A model generated the notes under the pieces. The model did not search any database. It worked only from the letters and a program-made list of their open reading frames with translations, and was not told the origin of the DNA. Below are positions 14,091 to 25,914 of a DNA stretch of 64,000 nucleotides, in pieces. A program made the translations under genes and the position numbers. This DNA comes from Wolfiporia cocos. Lineage: Eukaryota; Basidiomycota; Agaricomycetes; Polyporales; Phaeolaceae. Where the stretch lies: contig JACCLO010000006.1 of the NCBI GenBank assembly GCA_029448655.1, positions 1,674,001-1,738,000 on the forward strand, in the 5' to 3' direction. The first letter of the stretch is position 1. Every line of letters begins with the position of its first letter.

Positions 14091-15929
14091 ATGTTTTCCC
14101 CTGTCAACCCTGGCTACGAATCTCAGACCTTCCTACCTGTGTGTTCAGACGCGATGATCTGCTACGCTGGATTTGATTCTTCTGTCGCAGCTCCTTCTGT
14201 TCCTGTACTGGCCCCGATCCCTCAAAGGCACATCGAGCCGTCTATGCTCCCTTCACCTCTCACACCGAAGGCATATTCTGCGCAGCTACACGCCGACCAT
14301 ATATACCATCTTTGTGGCCAGCAGGATATGCGAACTCTCAACGAACAAGATCCATCTCGTCAGGGATCGCTGCTTGATTCTGGTGCCGCCGTCAGTGGCC
14401 CATGCAACCCCTTCGGAGTTGGCACCTCCGAGTACTCTGAAATACCCATTGAATCAATCATCAATGAAGAGATGGTCAGCAGTTCCATTGAAAGCGTTGG
14501 TCGCTCATACCTGACATAGTCATATTGGTCTCAGATGATTGAAGAGGACGACAACTGCGAGCTGGCATTCAACTCACAGAATATCTATCAGAACGTTTCA
14601 AATGAGCTATCTATGCAATACGAGAGGCATCTACAAGATTACCAGCGTGACGCAGGGAAATTGCCAATTGATCAAAATTATGCTAACAATCATTCTGGCT
14701 CGGATAATTCTACCTTAGATCAAATCCATGACGTGCCAATGAATTGTATTGCGCCATGGCTGCTCAACCTCAAGGAGGCCACAAATGCGTATCAGGTTGA
14801 CACCGATCACGCGAAATTCAACCGGGTGCTTGAAACCATTGTCGCAGGCAAGTTCCCTAAAGATGGGCTCTCGGACAACGCCTCGGACAATGCCTATTCC
14901 CAATACTTCCCGACCTCAGCAGGAGCATCGCAGTTTACTGGCCCGTCAGATGGATACGAATTAGCCCTGAGCCCTGCATGTACTGTGGGCGATGTCCAAT
15001 GGCCGGAGAAAAAGCTAACGATCAAGGTGCCTCCATACCTGCAACAAGGGGGAGTGTCGCCATCTGGGCGTGGACGCGGACGAGGACGAGGACGCGGACG
15101 TGGGCGTGGAAACGGAAGTGGTCGTGGCCGAAAGCGCCAACAGTCACCGCCGCCACCCACGACTGTACGCGCGCGGGACCACGGTCTCATCAAGTTGCCG
15201 CAGTCTGTGGGGGCGCGGGGGCGCGGGCGCGTACGCTTCAAGTTACCACCGCATTCTAGGGGTGCGCGCGGGAGTGGCCGCCCTCGCAATCAGTCACCGC
15301 CGCCGCCTGAGACTGGGCGCAGGCGTGGCGGACCACGCTCACGAGGACGTGGTGGCGCGGCGGGACCTACGCCGCAGAGCGTGCGACGGAGTCACAGGCC
15401 CGCCTCGACATCGGAGAACAGTGCGAATCATGCCAGTGCCAATCCTATTTCGGGCCCTTCGTGCGCAGTGCAGCCGATAGCTGCGGAGTGCCAGCAAGTT
15501 GATGACAAATGCTTCGGTACAACTAATGATATGGATCTGGACATGAAGGCTACAGACACGAACATAGAGTCTGGCTCGTACGCAAAGGACCACAACTTAG
15601 ACGAGAACATGGAGCCCAGCCTGGATACGAAGGAGGGGCCTGACTCCGACACGAGGAAGGAAACCGACTGGGAAACGGATACCGAGCCGGAAAGTGACTT
15701 TGCGTGCGGGCTCCCTCATTTTCCTTTGAGACACGCACTCACATGTTTTTTCAGCTATTACTACAATTATATCGAGCCGGAAAGTGACTTTGCGTGCGGG
15801 CTCCCTCATTTTCCTTTGAGACACGCACTCACATGTTTTTTCAGCTATTACTACAATTGGGCGAGAGAGCACGCCAGACCTGATACTCTCCATGAGTTAA
15901 GATCGTACCCGAGTCTAAGTAAGATATGA
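14091..15929 (+). CDS. RGG/GAR-repeat hypothetical protein
   Basis: I do not recognise the family. Exon 1 is 14091-14474. A 60-nt intron at 14475-14534 (gtcagc...ctgacat...ctcag) joins in phase 0 to a long exon. The N-terminal half is acidic and Ser/Asn-rich. Bases 15066-15138 encode a run of alternating Gly-Arg followed by further RG/RGRG blocks and SPPPP motifs, which is typical of RNA-binding and nucleolar RGG regions and of arginine methylation sites. The C-terminus is Asp/Glu-rich. Bases 15683-15858 are a tandem duplication that includes a probable 51-nt intron in each copy. The 3' end is uncertain: the frame stops at 15927-15929, but a GTAAG at 15918 could lead into a further exon starting near 15948. 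Start at MFSPVNPG is a judgement. Confidence 0.55.
15683..15858 (+). repeat. 86-bp direct tandem duplication with an intron in each copy
   Basis: Bases 15683-15768 and 15773-15858 are identical (86/86) with a 4-bp spacer, so the period is 90 bp or 30 codons. Each copy contains a good 51-nt intron (15704-15754 and 15794-15844; GTGCGG ... poly-T then CAG). Because 51 is divisible by three and the intron has no stop, the protein frame survives whether or not it is spliced. Confidence 0.85.
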
Positions 15930-16322
15930 CCACCAGCTGCTGCTCAGGGGAAAGGCCTGAAGGGCAAGCGACTGCGGCTATTTCTGTTGCGAGTCTCCCA
16001 TCTGTGGGCGAATCCGACACACACACCTCTTCATTCTGTAATCTTCACATTCCTTTCAATTATCAGGGGCTCGTCTGCTGCGTATGTAGAGTATTACATC
16101 GATATGCTCAGTGTCTAAATTTATCATAGCATTGATTCCATTCGCATTATAGACTTTTGCGGTTAGTGTGTTCCTTCGCCTGGCACTGTGATTCGAATCT
16201 GAGATCAACGCGAGCGCCGGTAACTCCGGTCCGCGCACACTGATCGTGATAAACCTCCACTCCTTCCCCACCATCTCCCACATCCCCCTCCTTCCTCTCG
16301 ACCACCATCTACTACATCCAAA

Positions 16323-18678
16323 ATGCCAGGCACAGCGAGCGAGTTCCCGATCGACCTCAAGAAGCTGAAGAAGTGAGTACAACGCGCGCAGTACGCGGAC
16401 ACTCGCTGAGACCCGATTACGCCAGGGTCACGCTCGATCCGTCCAAGCCCCAGCTGACGGACGAGCAGAGGGCTTCGCTGTTGCACAACATCCAGCTTAT
16501 GCGCGATGCGATCGTGCTCTTCACTGCTACCGGCGCTGCCAGGGGCGTGAGCGGACACACCGGTCAGCCCGCCTTTCTCCTCGATTCGCACTAATATTGA
16601 TATTGATATTGATTGATATTCCTATTCCCACAGGCGGCGCCTATGACACCGTGCCGGAGGTCTGCCTCCTGCTCTCTATCTTCAACCACTCGGACAACTA
16701 CGTCCCTATCCTCTTCGACGAGGCCGGTAAGTTTTCGCAGACGCCTCGCGCGCATACAGCGATCCCTGACGTCATGCACAGGTCACCGCGTCGCGACGCA
16801 GTACCTGCTGTCCGCAATTGAGGGGCACATCCCCGCCAAGCACCTCCTCCACTACCGCGAGGCGAACTCTAAGCTCCCCGGGCACCCCGAGCTCGGGCTC
16901 ACCCCAGGGGTGAAGTTCTCCTCCGGGCGCCTTGGTCACGTCTGGCCGTGGGTGAACGGTATCGCGCTCGCGAACCGCAACAAGACGGTCTTTTTGCTTG
17001 GCTCGGATGGCTCGCAGCAGGAGGGCAACGATGCCGAGGCGGCGCGCCTTGCGGTTGCGCAGAACTTGAACGTCAAGCTGCTCATCGATGACAATGACGT
17101 CACCATCGCTGGGCACCCGTCGCAGTACCTCAAGGGCTACGACCTCACCAAGACACTGACAGGACACGGCCTCAAAGTTCTCACCGTCCAGGGCGAGGAC
17201 ATTGACGCGCTCTGGGCAGCACTTTGTGAGATCATCTCGTACAATGGCCCCGCGGCCGTGGTCTGCAAGCGCCTCATGGCGCCCGGTGTGGCGGACATTG
17301 AGGGCAGCACGCACGGACACGATGTCATTCCCGTCAAGGCAGCGGTCAAGTATCTCAATTCGCGCGGATATCCCGAGAGCATGGCGACGGACATTCTGAA
17401 CAACATCACTCCTCACGCGATTCCGTACCTGTACATTGGCTCCACAAAGGAGCTTGGCGCGAACCGTGTCGTCTTCGGAGAGGCTGTCAACAAGGTTCTT
17501 GACAAGCTCTCCAAGGAGGAGGCTGCGTCTAAGGTCATGGTTATTGACAGTGTGTACCATTCAATTAATTGCAGGATGAAGCTGATCAGTCGATCTAGGT
17601 GACTTGGAGGGCTCGACCGGTCTGAAGGTCATCCACCAGAAACACCCCGAGGTGTTCATTCCCTCTGGTATCATGGAGCGCGGCAACTTCAGTGCGGCGG
17701 CTGGCTTTGGTTTCGACGCGAACAAGTTCGGTGTCTTCTCGACCTTTTCCGCGTTCCTTGAGATGGTGATTTCTGAAATCACCATGGCACGCCTCAACTT
17801 CTGCAATGTCCTGTGCCACTTCTCTCACTCAGGAGGTAAATCTACCCTTCGTACGAATCATCCGCAGTTTTGACCAAGGTCCCACACAGTCGACGAGATG
17901 GCCGACAACACCTGCCACTTCGGCATCAACTCCTTCTTCGCTGACAACGGTCTCGCCGACACGCAGTCGTGGCTGTACTTCCCGGCGGACCCAGCGCAGA
18001 TGGTCGCGATCGTGCAGCGCGTCTTCTTCGACCGCGGGCTGCGCTTCATCTTCTCTACGCGCTCGAAGGTGCCGTACATCCTCAAGGAGGACGGCAAGAC
18101 GCGCTTCTTCGGCGACGACTACGAGTTCGTGCCCGGCAAGGACGAGACGATCGTCGAGGGAACGTCCGGCTATGTTGTCTCGTACGGCGACATGCTCTAC
18201 CGCTCGTGGGACGCCGTCCTCCGCTGCAGGCAGGAGGGCCTCAACGTCGGTCTGATCAACAAGCCGACGCTCAACCTCGTGGACGAGCAAACGATCAGGA
18301 AGATCGGGTCCAGTCCGTTCGTTCTGGTCGTCGAGTCCCTGAACCAGAAGACAGGGGTAGGACCCTCCATTTGTGCTCGCAATGGTCCCTGCTCACGATT
18401 TCTTGCAGCTCGGCTCGAAATTCGGTACATGGTTGCTCGAGCGCCAGCTCACACCACGCTACGGTTACATAGGCACCAACAAAGAGGGTATGTTCGTGCT
18501 GATATGGGCCAACGTATCTCGTCTCATGATCTTTTCCAGGCTGTGGTGGTTTGACCGAGCAAATCCCTCACCAGGGCTTGGACCCTCAATGTGCGTTGCG
18601 TCCTGCTCGTCTATCGGGAACTAATTTTAAACGTTTTCTACAGCTATCATCCTCAAGATCAGGACGCTCGCCCAGTAA
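16323..18678 (+). CDS. Transketolase-like thiamine-diphosphate enzyme
   Basis: Nine exons (16323-16372, 16426-16562, 16634-16726, 16782-17549, 17599-17835, 17890-18356, 18409-18487, 18540-18590, 18644-18678) splice to 638 residues. The ThDP motif is LGSDGSQQEGN...LIDDND (about residues 160-195), preceded by GVSGHTGGAYDTVPE, the counterpart of the GHPGG loop. A GIMERGNF segment in the second domain supplies the Glu expected to activate ThDP. The C-terminal domain has YVVSYGDMLYRSWDA. The usual transketolase stretch with THDSIG in the pyrimidine domain is replaced by VDEMADNTCHFGINSFF, so this is a divergent transketolase-like paralogue rather than the pentose-phosphate enzyme itself. Substrate is unknown. 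Intron 2 carries an ATTGAT microrepeat. Confidence 0.85.
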
Positions 18679-19092
18679 GCGGGGCCAGGGACTGTCGCAA
18701 GGTGTTTTCATGGGGAAGTGATCCGCGCTTGAAGACAAACACGACGCTAGGAAGACGAATATTAGCACATTGTACCAACAACTGTAGACTTTGGAATGAA
18801 TTCGCTTTGCACCAAGATGGATTTGACGGCAGCGTTCTGAAGATCTAGGTCGGGCACTGAAAACAACGACAGTGAGGAACAACGTTAGCGAGGTTAAAAC
18901 CGAGTATTCATATTGGCTCAGTTGTTTTCATGGGTGATGACATTGGAAGACAACAAGTGCATCAACTCCAAGAGAGTGATTGCAGAGGGTGCCATACTAG
19001 AGCGACTCAAGGGTTTCTACTAAAGTACAACACGCAAGAAAACGAAGGGATAAGTAGGAGTAGAATAAATGCACTTGGCACTTATCCGCCAT
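18679..19092. other. Intergenic region between convergent genes
   Basis: A 414-bp convergent 3' flank. No feature seen. Confidence 0.4.
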
Positions 19093-21148
19093 TTATGGCC
19101 ATGCATCCGCGCACGACCTGTCCGGCCGCTTGCTGTTTCGTCCCTTGCAGTCCATCTTCCCGCAGTCCTGGCACGGGTTCGTGCAGAAGGCACGACCACC
19201 TTTGCCCTTGCACTCGTTTGAACCGCACTTGCAGCAGTGGCGGATCCGCTTCTGCATCGGCTCTGCGAGTACCTGATCCGGAGAGCCGTCCACGATCGAG
19301 AACGTCCGCTTCAGCAAATTCGGATTAGGCACGTTCGGATCAGGCGGTGGGCCTGCGAAGTATGGGTATGGAGGATAACCATATGGGTATGGCGCCTGCG
19401 CGAACTGAGGGAACTGGGGCGGCTGCATAGGCGGGTTACCGGGTGGCTGCTGCTGCTGATTCACCTGCCCATTGGCGTCGATGACATTGCTCGACCCTGC
19501 CTGTTGATCCTGCACGCCGCTCGTGTTCCCGTTCGTGTTCACATTCGCATCCACAACGCCATTATTGGCGTTCCAAGCTTCGTTGTACTCCTCATTGGAC
19601 TTCTATGTCGATTCGTTAAATTTACGATCAGTGTAATCTGTCAAAGAATCAACTGACGTCTTTAGGATATTCCAAGTCTCCCTCGACCTGTTGGGCGTCT
19701 TGGGTGTCCTCTTCCTCTTCCTCCTCTTCATTTGCCCCCTCCTCTTCCTCCTGTGCCGTAGGAGGCTCATAATCCGGCAGACCATGCTGGATGCCCTTGA
19801 TGATATCCAGGATCGCCTCCTTCCTCAGGCCTGCCCTTAGCGAGGCGCGGACCATGTTCCACAGCGCGATGGACACGCCCATACCGTGCCAGTTCCACAC
19901 ATCCGCGCCGGTTCCCAGGTCCGGCGCACCCGTAAGTAGGTGCGCCGGGAACTCGTCCCTCAGCTTCGCGGGCAGCGCGCGCAGGATGGACACGTCCGTG
20001 CTCGCGAACTTGCGCCCCTCGGGGGTGGTCTGCGCGACGCAGCCAAGGCTCTTGCACACATACTCGCAGCCGATGACGAAGAACGGCTTGCCGAGATCGT
20101 ACACCTTGATCGGGCCCGAGCTGATGCGTCCGCGGTTGATGAGCGGCGCAGAGCACGCGGGGCATGCGATCCCGTTGAACACGAGCGGCTGCGGGTCCCA
20201 ATACAAGAAGCGGTGGTCCGACGGCGTGCGCGCCGTCGTCGCGGAGGCCGTCAGCGAGAAGTACACGGGCGAAGAGGGCAACCAGAACGTCTTGAGGATC
20301 GAGTAGAGCGTAGGGATCGTGGGCGTGTTTTTGCTCGCGGGCGCGAGTGAGACCAGGTGCGACTTGAATGCCTCCTCGACGCTAGGGCCTGCCGCAGAGA
20401 CGGGGTTGGGTGCCGCGAGCGCGGAGACCAGAGTCTGCAAGAATATATCTGGCCGCGTGCGTGCCAGGACGGACCAGTCGTCACGGTCGAGCGTGGGGTC
20501 GATCGGGAACGCAAGCTGCGCGGGGAGACGCCGTGCTGTCGACAGCGAGCCCATCGGCGGTACAGACACAGACGCGCGCCACTGCGCTTGCGTAGGATCG
20601 CCGGGCACGAAGCCGGGGTATGCAGGCTGATAAGACATGTCAGACAAGGATAAGTACATGGACAAGCGCATACATACCACATACGGGAAAGTGGCCGACG
20701 ATGCTCCGCTCGCAAAGGTGCCCGGCGGGCGTTTGCGGGGGCGACTCGCCCGCCGCGGACCTACAGAGCCCGCGGGAAGGCCGTCCTTGCGCGGACGGCC
20801 CACAGGCCGCTTGATCTTGGGCTCGGCGTTGGGATCAACCGGCTTCTTGCCACTGCCCTTCGGACGCCCGGGCTTGCGCTTGACGGGTGTCTGAGGATCG
20901 GTGCCATCAGGCTGAATGATCATAGGGGCGCCGTTGACGCCGTTGAGGGGGGCCTGCGGGACTTGCGGGACCTGGGAAGCATTTGCGTCTACCGGGTTTT
21001 GGTTCGGGTGCTGGATAGGTTGCACGACGACCGCCTCGCTGCCATTGGTTTGGCCGTTGGGTACGTGTGTTGCGTCCGGTATCGCGCCCAGCGACGCCGC
21101 CGCCGGTGCCAGCGTGGTCGTCAGGCTATGAAGCGAGTTTTCCGCCAT
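19093..21148 (-). CDS. AT-hook, DUF6729-like protein with Cys-rich C-terminus
   Basis: Three exons (21148-20678, 20626-19658, 19602-19093) give 649 residues; the introns are 51 and 55 nt. Two AT-hooks occur near residues 90-120 (KRKPGRPKGSGKK and KRPVGRPRKDG). The central region has FLYWDPQPLVFNGIACPAC, then INRGR, YDLGKPFFVIGCEYVCKSLG, matching the zinc-binding DUF6729 type seen in fungal DNA-associated and transposon-associated proteins. An acidic Glu run follows. The last 50 residues are a Cys cluster (CCKCGSNECKGKGG, CTNPCQDCGKMDCKG). A nuclear, DNA-binding protein is inferred; the biological role is unknown. The 51-nt intron is a multiple of three without stops, so its removal is likely but not proven. 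Confidence 0.75.
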
Positions 21149-21896
21149 CCTGCCTTTTTCTGCACTGCGGAGCGACTTTGCTCAGTTTCGCACTCCATCG
21201 TTGTCGGGACATCAGAGGATAAAAGAGAGGAAGACTTGGAGCAGGGGAAAATGCAGCGCAAATGTGCTGTAAGACATAACGAGGCGATTGATAGGGAAAT
21301 TGACGACAATAAAGCCGACTTCGACGTTGATATACGTACCTGAAATGTAGACCACAATCTTGCTTTTGACAAGCTCAGCGCGCCTATAAATCCTCTTGCT
21401 GTGGAATTTTGCAGTAGAGGAAGGGCGAAGGAATAGCGGGCGATAGCCCTCTCACTGGGATTTATGGTCGTCGATAAGTGTATAAGGGGAATGCCGAGTT
21501 CGGTAAGCAGTTTGCGCGGAGATTAAACCTTATCAGCAGTTAGCCTATCCGTTCTTATTCTCGCACGTGCCACATAACTTGTCCGTGCGCCCGAGCTTGT
21601 CGCATCGAGCACCGTTCACCTGCTCTTGAGCTTGTTATCCGATCGTCGCGACCTGCGTATCTCAGAGGACTCGCGAAAGGATACGCTCACATAACTTCTG
21701 GGCAAGTTTAAATCATATTCCTTTAGCTTCGGAACCCTAGGCTGTGATCCGGACATGAAGACCGTGACGTCACATTCTATAGCCACTTCGCCACCGTCTC
21801 ACTGTATCGGCGCATGTACAAAAGCGAGCCTGCCGTTCGAGATGTGCCAACAGCCTTCATCCAACCCCTCCCCGCTCGATACCTCTCTCCCTCACC
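21149..21896. other. Divergent intergenic region
   Basis: Contains the 5' flanks of two divergent genes. No further feature is supported. Confidence 0.4.
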
Positions 21897-22762
21897 ATGA
21901 CAGACTTCTACGAGCGGCTAGGCAGGAAACTCTTTGAGAAACACTTGCAGGATTACCGCCCCGCGGACCCTCTGTATGAGACGTACACCGATAAACGAGG
22001 ACGCCAGCGACGAAGAAAGGTGTGCTTCCTCCCAACTACACTATACAGGTATCGCATGGGTCTCATCTTGTTATGGTCCGCTAGAGAGAGCTTCCGCCAG
22101 GGCTCTCAGCTCGCGATGCCAAAATACTTCTGTCAGTGAAGAGACGTGCGCATTATCTCGACAAGGGTTTCAATATTGGTGGCATGCGCTTTGGATGGAC
22201 ATTTGTTATCGGTGCGCACGTCCCCCTACTTGCACGAACAGTAATCTCACTTTCCCTACCATCAGGAATTGTACCCGGCGCTGGAGATGTTGCAGATGCC
22301 GCCCTCAACTACGTGCTTGTAGTGCGGAAAGCAAGACAAGCGGAGTACGTCAGTTGTATTCTTATCGGTCCCTCACTCAGGACGAACTACAGTATACCCA
22401 ACTGGCTGCTGAGGCGCATGCTCGCCAACAATGCCGTATCCGCGGCGGTGGGTTTCATCCCAGTAGTTGGCGATATCGTTCTCGCTACTTTCAAGGCCAA
22501 CTCACGCAATGCTGCTCTGCTGGAGGAGTTCCTTCGCGTACGTGGAGAAGAGACTTTGAAACAGACTGCGGAGCAGCAAGCCGAGGCCGAGGCCGGCGCT
22601 AGCAGTTCTGGTGCAGCCTGGAAGACCCCTGCTAAGCGCGAAAACAGCAGCTGGTTTGGAAGGCGAGGCAAAGGAAAGGAGAACGTGCCAGCTGCAGCAG
22701 CTGCAGAACCTCGGGCAAGCGCGTCCAGGGACAGCCGCTTCATTGAGGATGTGGAGCCTTGA
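21897..22762 (+). CDS. DUF4112 small membrane protein
   Basis: Exons 21897-22019, 22085-22211, 22266-22344 and 22393-22762 give 232 residues. The central part (KGFNIGGMRFGWTFVIG, IVPGAGDVADAALNYVLVV, then DIPNWLLRRMLANNAVSAAV and GFIPVVGDIVLATFKANSRN) matches the DUF4112 family, with two short hydrophobic Gly/Pro-containing helices typical of small membrane proteins. The C-terminal 60 residues are polar and disordered-looking (Ala/Glu/Ser, RRGKGKENV). In intron 3 (22345-22392) the nearer AG breaks the frame and the distal one restores it. Function of the family is unknown. Confidence 0.85.
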
Positions 22763-23170
22763 GCGCTTGTTGCATGGCATGGCGAGAGGACAGTACGTGC
22801 CACCGTATCTCATGATTTCCGAACAATTTGTTGTCTAGCTGGACCATCTCGGGCTGCCATGTCTCTCTGTATAGGATGCAATGAATGGAGGACAGTTATC
22901 TGACGGTTTTATGCCTTCATTCCCTCATTACATGGTGTGGCGTCGAACTTATCAGCCTATCAAACACAAAACACAGAATGGATTTATAGCTGTATGTGTG
23001 TTACACTTCTCTACTTGGGATTATTAATTTGTGTATTCGATGTATCACGCATGATTGAGGTTTCCTTCCCAGAGGATGTTCCGTCGTCATCAATCCCAGG
23101 CCTGTAGGTGTGATTATCTCGTGTACAGATGGTTATCATCGCTTAACGAAGTGATCGGTGCCACGGGATT
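22763..23170. other. Convergent intergenic region
   Basis: A 408-bp AT-richer 3' flank between converging genes. No feature seen. Confidence 0.4.
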
Positions 23171-23968
23171 TCATGCAACGCGGGGCATGGGCCGGCCAGC
23201 TCCAGGCGTGCGCGGGAAGTCGTGTCGAATGTCACGCGGAGAGACAATGGGGTCCGGCATGGCTGCACCAGGCGTGCGCGGGAAGGTGTCGATCGTTGGA
23301 CGACGAGGGCCTGTCGGCGGCCCCGGGAAGGCGCCGGGGTGCGCGAGCGGGCTAACAACGATGCCCAGCCCGATTCCGAGCCCAAGGCCGGGCAGGAACA
23401 TGGAGTATCTGACATCGTTTGCTTGGGGTGTGGTGGCGTGGATGAGGTACGGTGGCATCATGCAGAGGCGCGGCCTCGGTGGGTACTTGCGCCTTTGCAC
23501 GCCAGTGGTAGGGCGGTACTGTGATGGATACACGCCGCGCTCGGAGAGGTCGAACGCAGGGATACGCGCGAGCGCGAGCTCCGGAGAGAACGGGATCGAC
23601 GGCGAGGGCAGCGGCGAGTCTGACGAGCCGCTGTTGAAGTCAAGGCTGATCTCGTTGCGTAGGCCGGAGCTCGTGCCCACGTGCGCGTGTGATGCTGCGG
23701 GCTTTGCGGTGCGCAGGGACGGCGGGAAGAGCTCGGGCGGGAGGCCCAGGCCGATGCCGTTGTGATGCTTGCTCGCCGCTTCGGCCGCCGCGCGGGCCTG
23801 CGCGCGGGCTTTGGCGCTGGCGAGGATGGCTTCGAGGTCGGCTTTGGTGGGCCGGCGTGCGGAGTCGGTGGATGTGAGGGTGTGCGCCTTTGTCTTTGAC
23901 AGAGTACGCGTGAGCGTCCCCGGGCCAGCCAGGGGAAGAGTGCGGGTGAGTGAAGAAGTAGATGCCAT
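23171..23968 (-). CDS. Pro/Ser-rich hypothetical protein, intronless
   Basis: A single open frame of 265 residues begins MASTSSLTRTLPLAG. It has an Ala-rich helical stretch (EAILASAKARAQARAAAEAA), a Leu/Gly hydrophobic segment (FLPGLGLGIGLGIVVSPLA) and a C-terminal repeat FPRTPGA... present twice. GC-rich third positions agree with coding use. I do not recognise a domain. The last 40 residues, with repeated PRTPGA and PRRP/PRDI blocks, look like phosphorylation-prone disordered sequence. Confidence 0.6.
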   Translation of the reverse strand: MASTSSLTRTLPLAGPGTLTRTLSKTKAHTLTSTDSARRPTKADLEAILASAKARAQARAAAEAASKHHNGIGLGLPPELFPPSLRTAKPAASHAHVGTSSGLRNEISLDFNSGSSDSPLPSPSIPFSPELALARIPAFDLSERGVYPSQYRPTTGVQRRKYPPRPRLCMMPPYLIHATTPQANDVRYSMFLPGLGLGIGLGIVVSPLAHPGAFPGPPTGPRRPTIDTFPRTPGAAMPDPIVSPRDIRHDFPRTPGAGRPMPRVA

Positions 23969-24956
23969 GGTGATAAAGCAGAGTACGCTGAGTATGATGG
24001 TACATGCTCGCGGAACACGACGTCTTATATGCCTCGAGTATCTTCGGAACGTTGTGCGGACAAGCGTATCCGTCTATCGGCCTTCGGATATGATTTGTCT
24101 CGATATCCGCATTGCAGCCCACATTGATGTGCTTTCCGAGCATTGCCAGCTCGTATGCCGACGCGGTGGACAGAATTCGAATCCATCCGTTCGGACCTAG
24201 GCCGTTTCATCTGTGACTGAGGTCTTATCTGCCGGGCGCCAGGAAGGTAGGGAACCACCGACATTTTCAGAGGAAATTTTGCTAAACTCTGATTACTGAG
24301 TAGCCCTGCACGCATGCAGAAAGCGATACGTTGAGGGTCGAGAGGCGAGGTCGAGAGGCGAATTCGCTAGATCATCGCGGGTGCATGAGAGATACTGTAT
24401 TACCGGCGCCTCCAGGCAAGTCATTGTGATGCTGAATGTTGAGTACTTTCGAAGGAATCTGAGCATGCTCCAAGGCTGCAAGCATCTGGATTCTCGCAAA
24501 AAGCGTTTCCAGGGAGCTCTGGTTTCTTCGATGTCCCGCCTCTGGGACAAATACTAATTATTCGTTGCTGTAATTCTTTTTACATCGATTATTCGTTGGA
24601 ATCATATCATTAAACCCGTACTAGCTATATCATCGTAGTCACGTCCATACAGAAGGCAATACCCTGAAGCGGACATTCATAGAGCACTGCGCTACGGATA
24701 ACTAGGCAGAACGTCCATCACGTTATATCTCGAATAAACAACAGAGTATCTACTCGACCTGCAAGGCGATGTGTGGCCGCCACAGCACTGGACGTGAGCG
24801 ACGCGTCGCGTCGCGGCTGACGACGACGACATACATTCACGTGATCGCGTCACGACGCGACAACGGTTTCGGTAGTACAGCACCGTACTACATGCGCCGA
24901 CCATGCGCCGACCATGCGCCGACCATATGTATGATGCACTCTTGGCCTAAGTAGCA
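23969..24956. other. Intergenic region with a small 11-bp tandem repeat
   Basis: No gene. Three perfect copies of the 11-mer CATGCGCCGAC occupy 24891-24923 and a truncated fourth follows. They lie 33 bp to the left of the Helitron-like array. Confidence 0.5.
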
Positions 24957-25240
24957 CTAGCTTAATTACTTGTGGCTTCGCCACAATTTTGTATTTCTAG
25001 GAGTTATTATATATCTCTGCCCGCTCAGCCACTCCTCCACCTCGCTGACGCTCGGCCTCGTCGTCGCTTCGCTTGTAATACCTTTGCAACCGGCACGCGC
25101 GCCTTGCAGGCGCCGGCGCGCACTCGACGGGCGCCCTACAGGCGCCGCCACGCGGCAAACGTGCTCGCCATGTGCGATTCTCGTGGGCGACACGCTAGCG
25201 ACACGCGACGGCTCCCACGCGAGCTCCCATTACTCTTAGA
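24957..25240 (-). mobile_element. Helitron-like element, short unit 1 (284 bp)
   Basis: Read on the minus strand it starts with TC (TCTAAGAGTAATGGGAGCTC) and ends with a hairpin (7-bp stem, GAA loop; + strand 24970-24986), a 9-nt spacer and CTAG. The next base on that strand is T. This is the Helitron 3' layout. No protein is encoded, so it is non-autonomous. It differs from short unit 3 at only two positions of 284. Confidence 0.75.
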
Positions 25241-25405
25241 CTAGCTTAATTACCTGTGGCTTCGCCACAAATGTTATGTCTTAGGAATATATTTTAGTCT
25301 CTGCCTGCTCAGCCACTCCTCCACCTCGCTGATGCTCGGTATCGTTGTCGCTTTGCTTGTAGAATCTGTAACTGGCACGCATGCCTTGCAGGCCCTGGGT
25401 GTGGG

Positions 25406-25780
25406 AATTCACCCCTGTGGCATTGGGGTGCAAATACCTGTGGCACAGGGTACAGACCCCTGTGGTGTGGAGTATTTATATTACAAAATCCCCATGCCAC
25501 AGGACGCAAATCCCTGTGGCATGGGGCACGAATCCCCGTGGCATGGGGCACAAACCCCCATGGCATGGGCCAAAAATCCCCGTGGTGTAGGGCACGAATC
25601 CCCGTGGCACGGGGTACAAATCCCCGTGGTGTGGGGTATTTACATTACAAAATCCCCATGCCACAGGACACAAATCCCTGTGGCATGGGCCACAAACCCC
25701 CATGGAATCGGCCACGAATCCCCGTGGTGTGGGGCACGAATCCCCGTGGCATGGGGCACGAATCCCTGTGGTGCGGGGCA
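25406..25780. repeat. 22-bp hairpin minisatellite, first array
   Basis: Degenerate tandem copies of AATCCCCGTGGCATGGGGCA plus two bases. Each unit contains CCCC...GGGG arms around GTGGCAT or ATGGTGT and so can fold back on itself. The array is interrupted twice by an AT-rich spacer (TATTTAYATTACAAAA). Confidence 0.85.
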
Positions 25781-25881
25781 GGAACAGCGCGCGCACCTTG
25801 CAGGCGCCGGGCGTGGGAATCCATCGGCCAACTCCGCGGACGGCAGGCGCCCTATCTAATGGGAGGAGGATCAACGACGCG

Positions 25882-25914
25882 CATGGACGCCACGCGGCAA
25901 ACGTGGCGTCCATG
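25882..25914. repeat. 13-bp perfect inverted repeat, 7-nt loop
   Basis: CATGGACGCCACG (25882-25894) and its reverse complement (25902-25914) flank CGGCAAA. The same palindrome is at 27340-27372 in the second long unit. The short units retain only a decayed version. Confidence 0.85.

Noticed and set aside
16772..17560. Minus-strand 262-codon open frame
   Set aside because: It is antisense to the transketolase-like exon, with no family resemblance.
24891..24934. The 11-bp CATGCGCCGAC repeat as part of the Helitron array
   Set aside because: It lies outside the exact CTAG|A boundary and has no counterpart in the units, although the right flank carries a similar sequence in reverse (ATGGTCGGTGCG).
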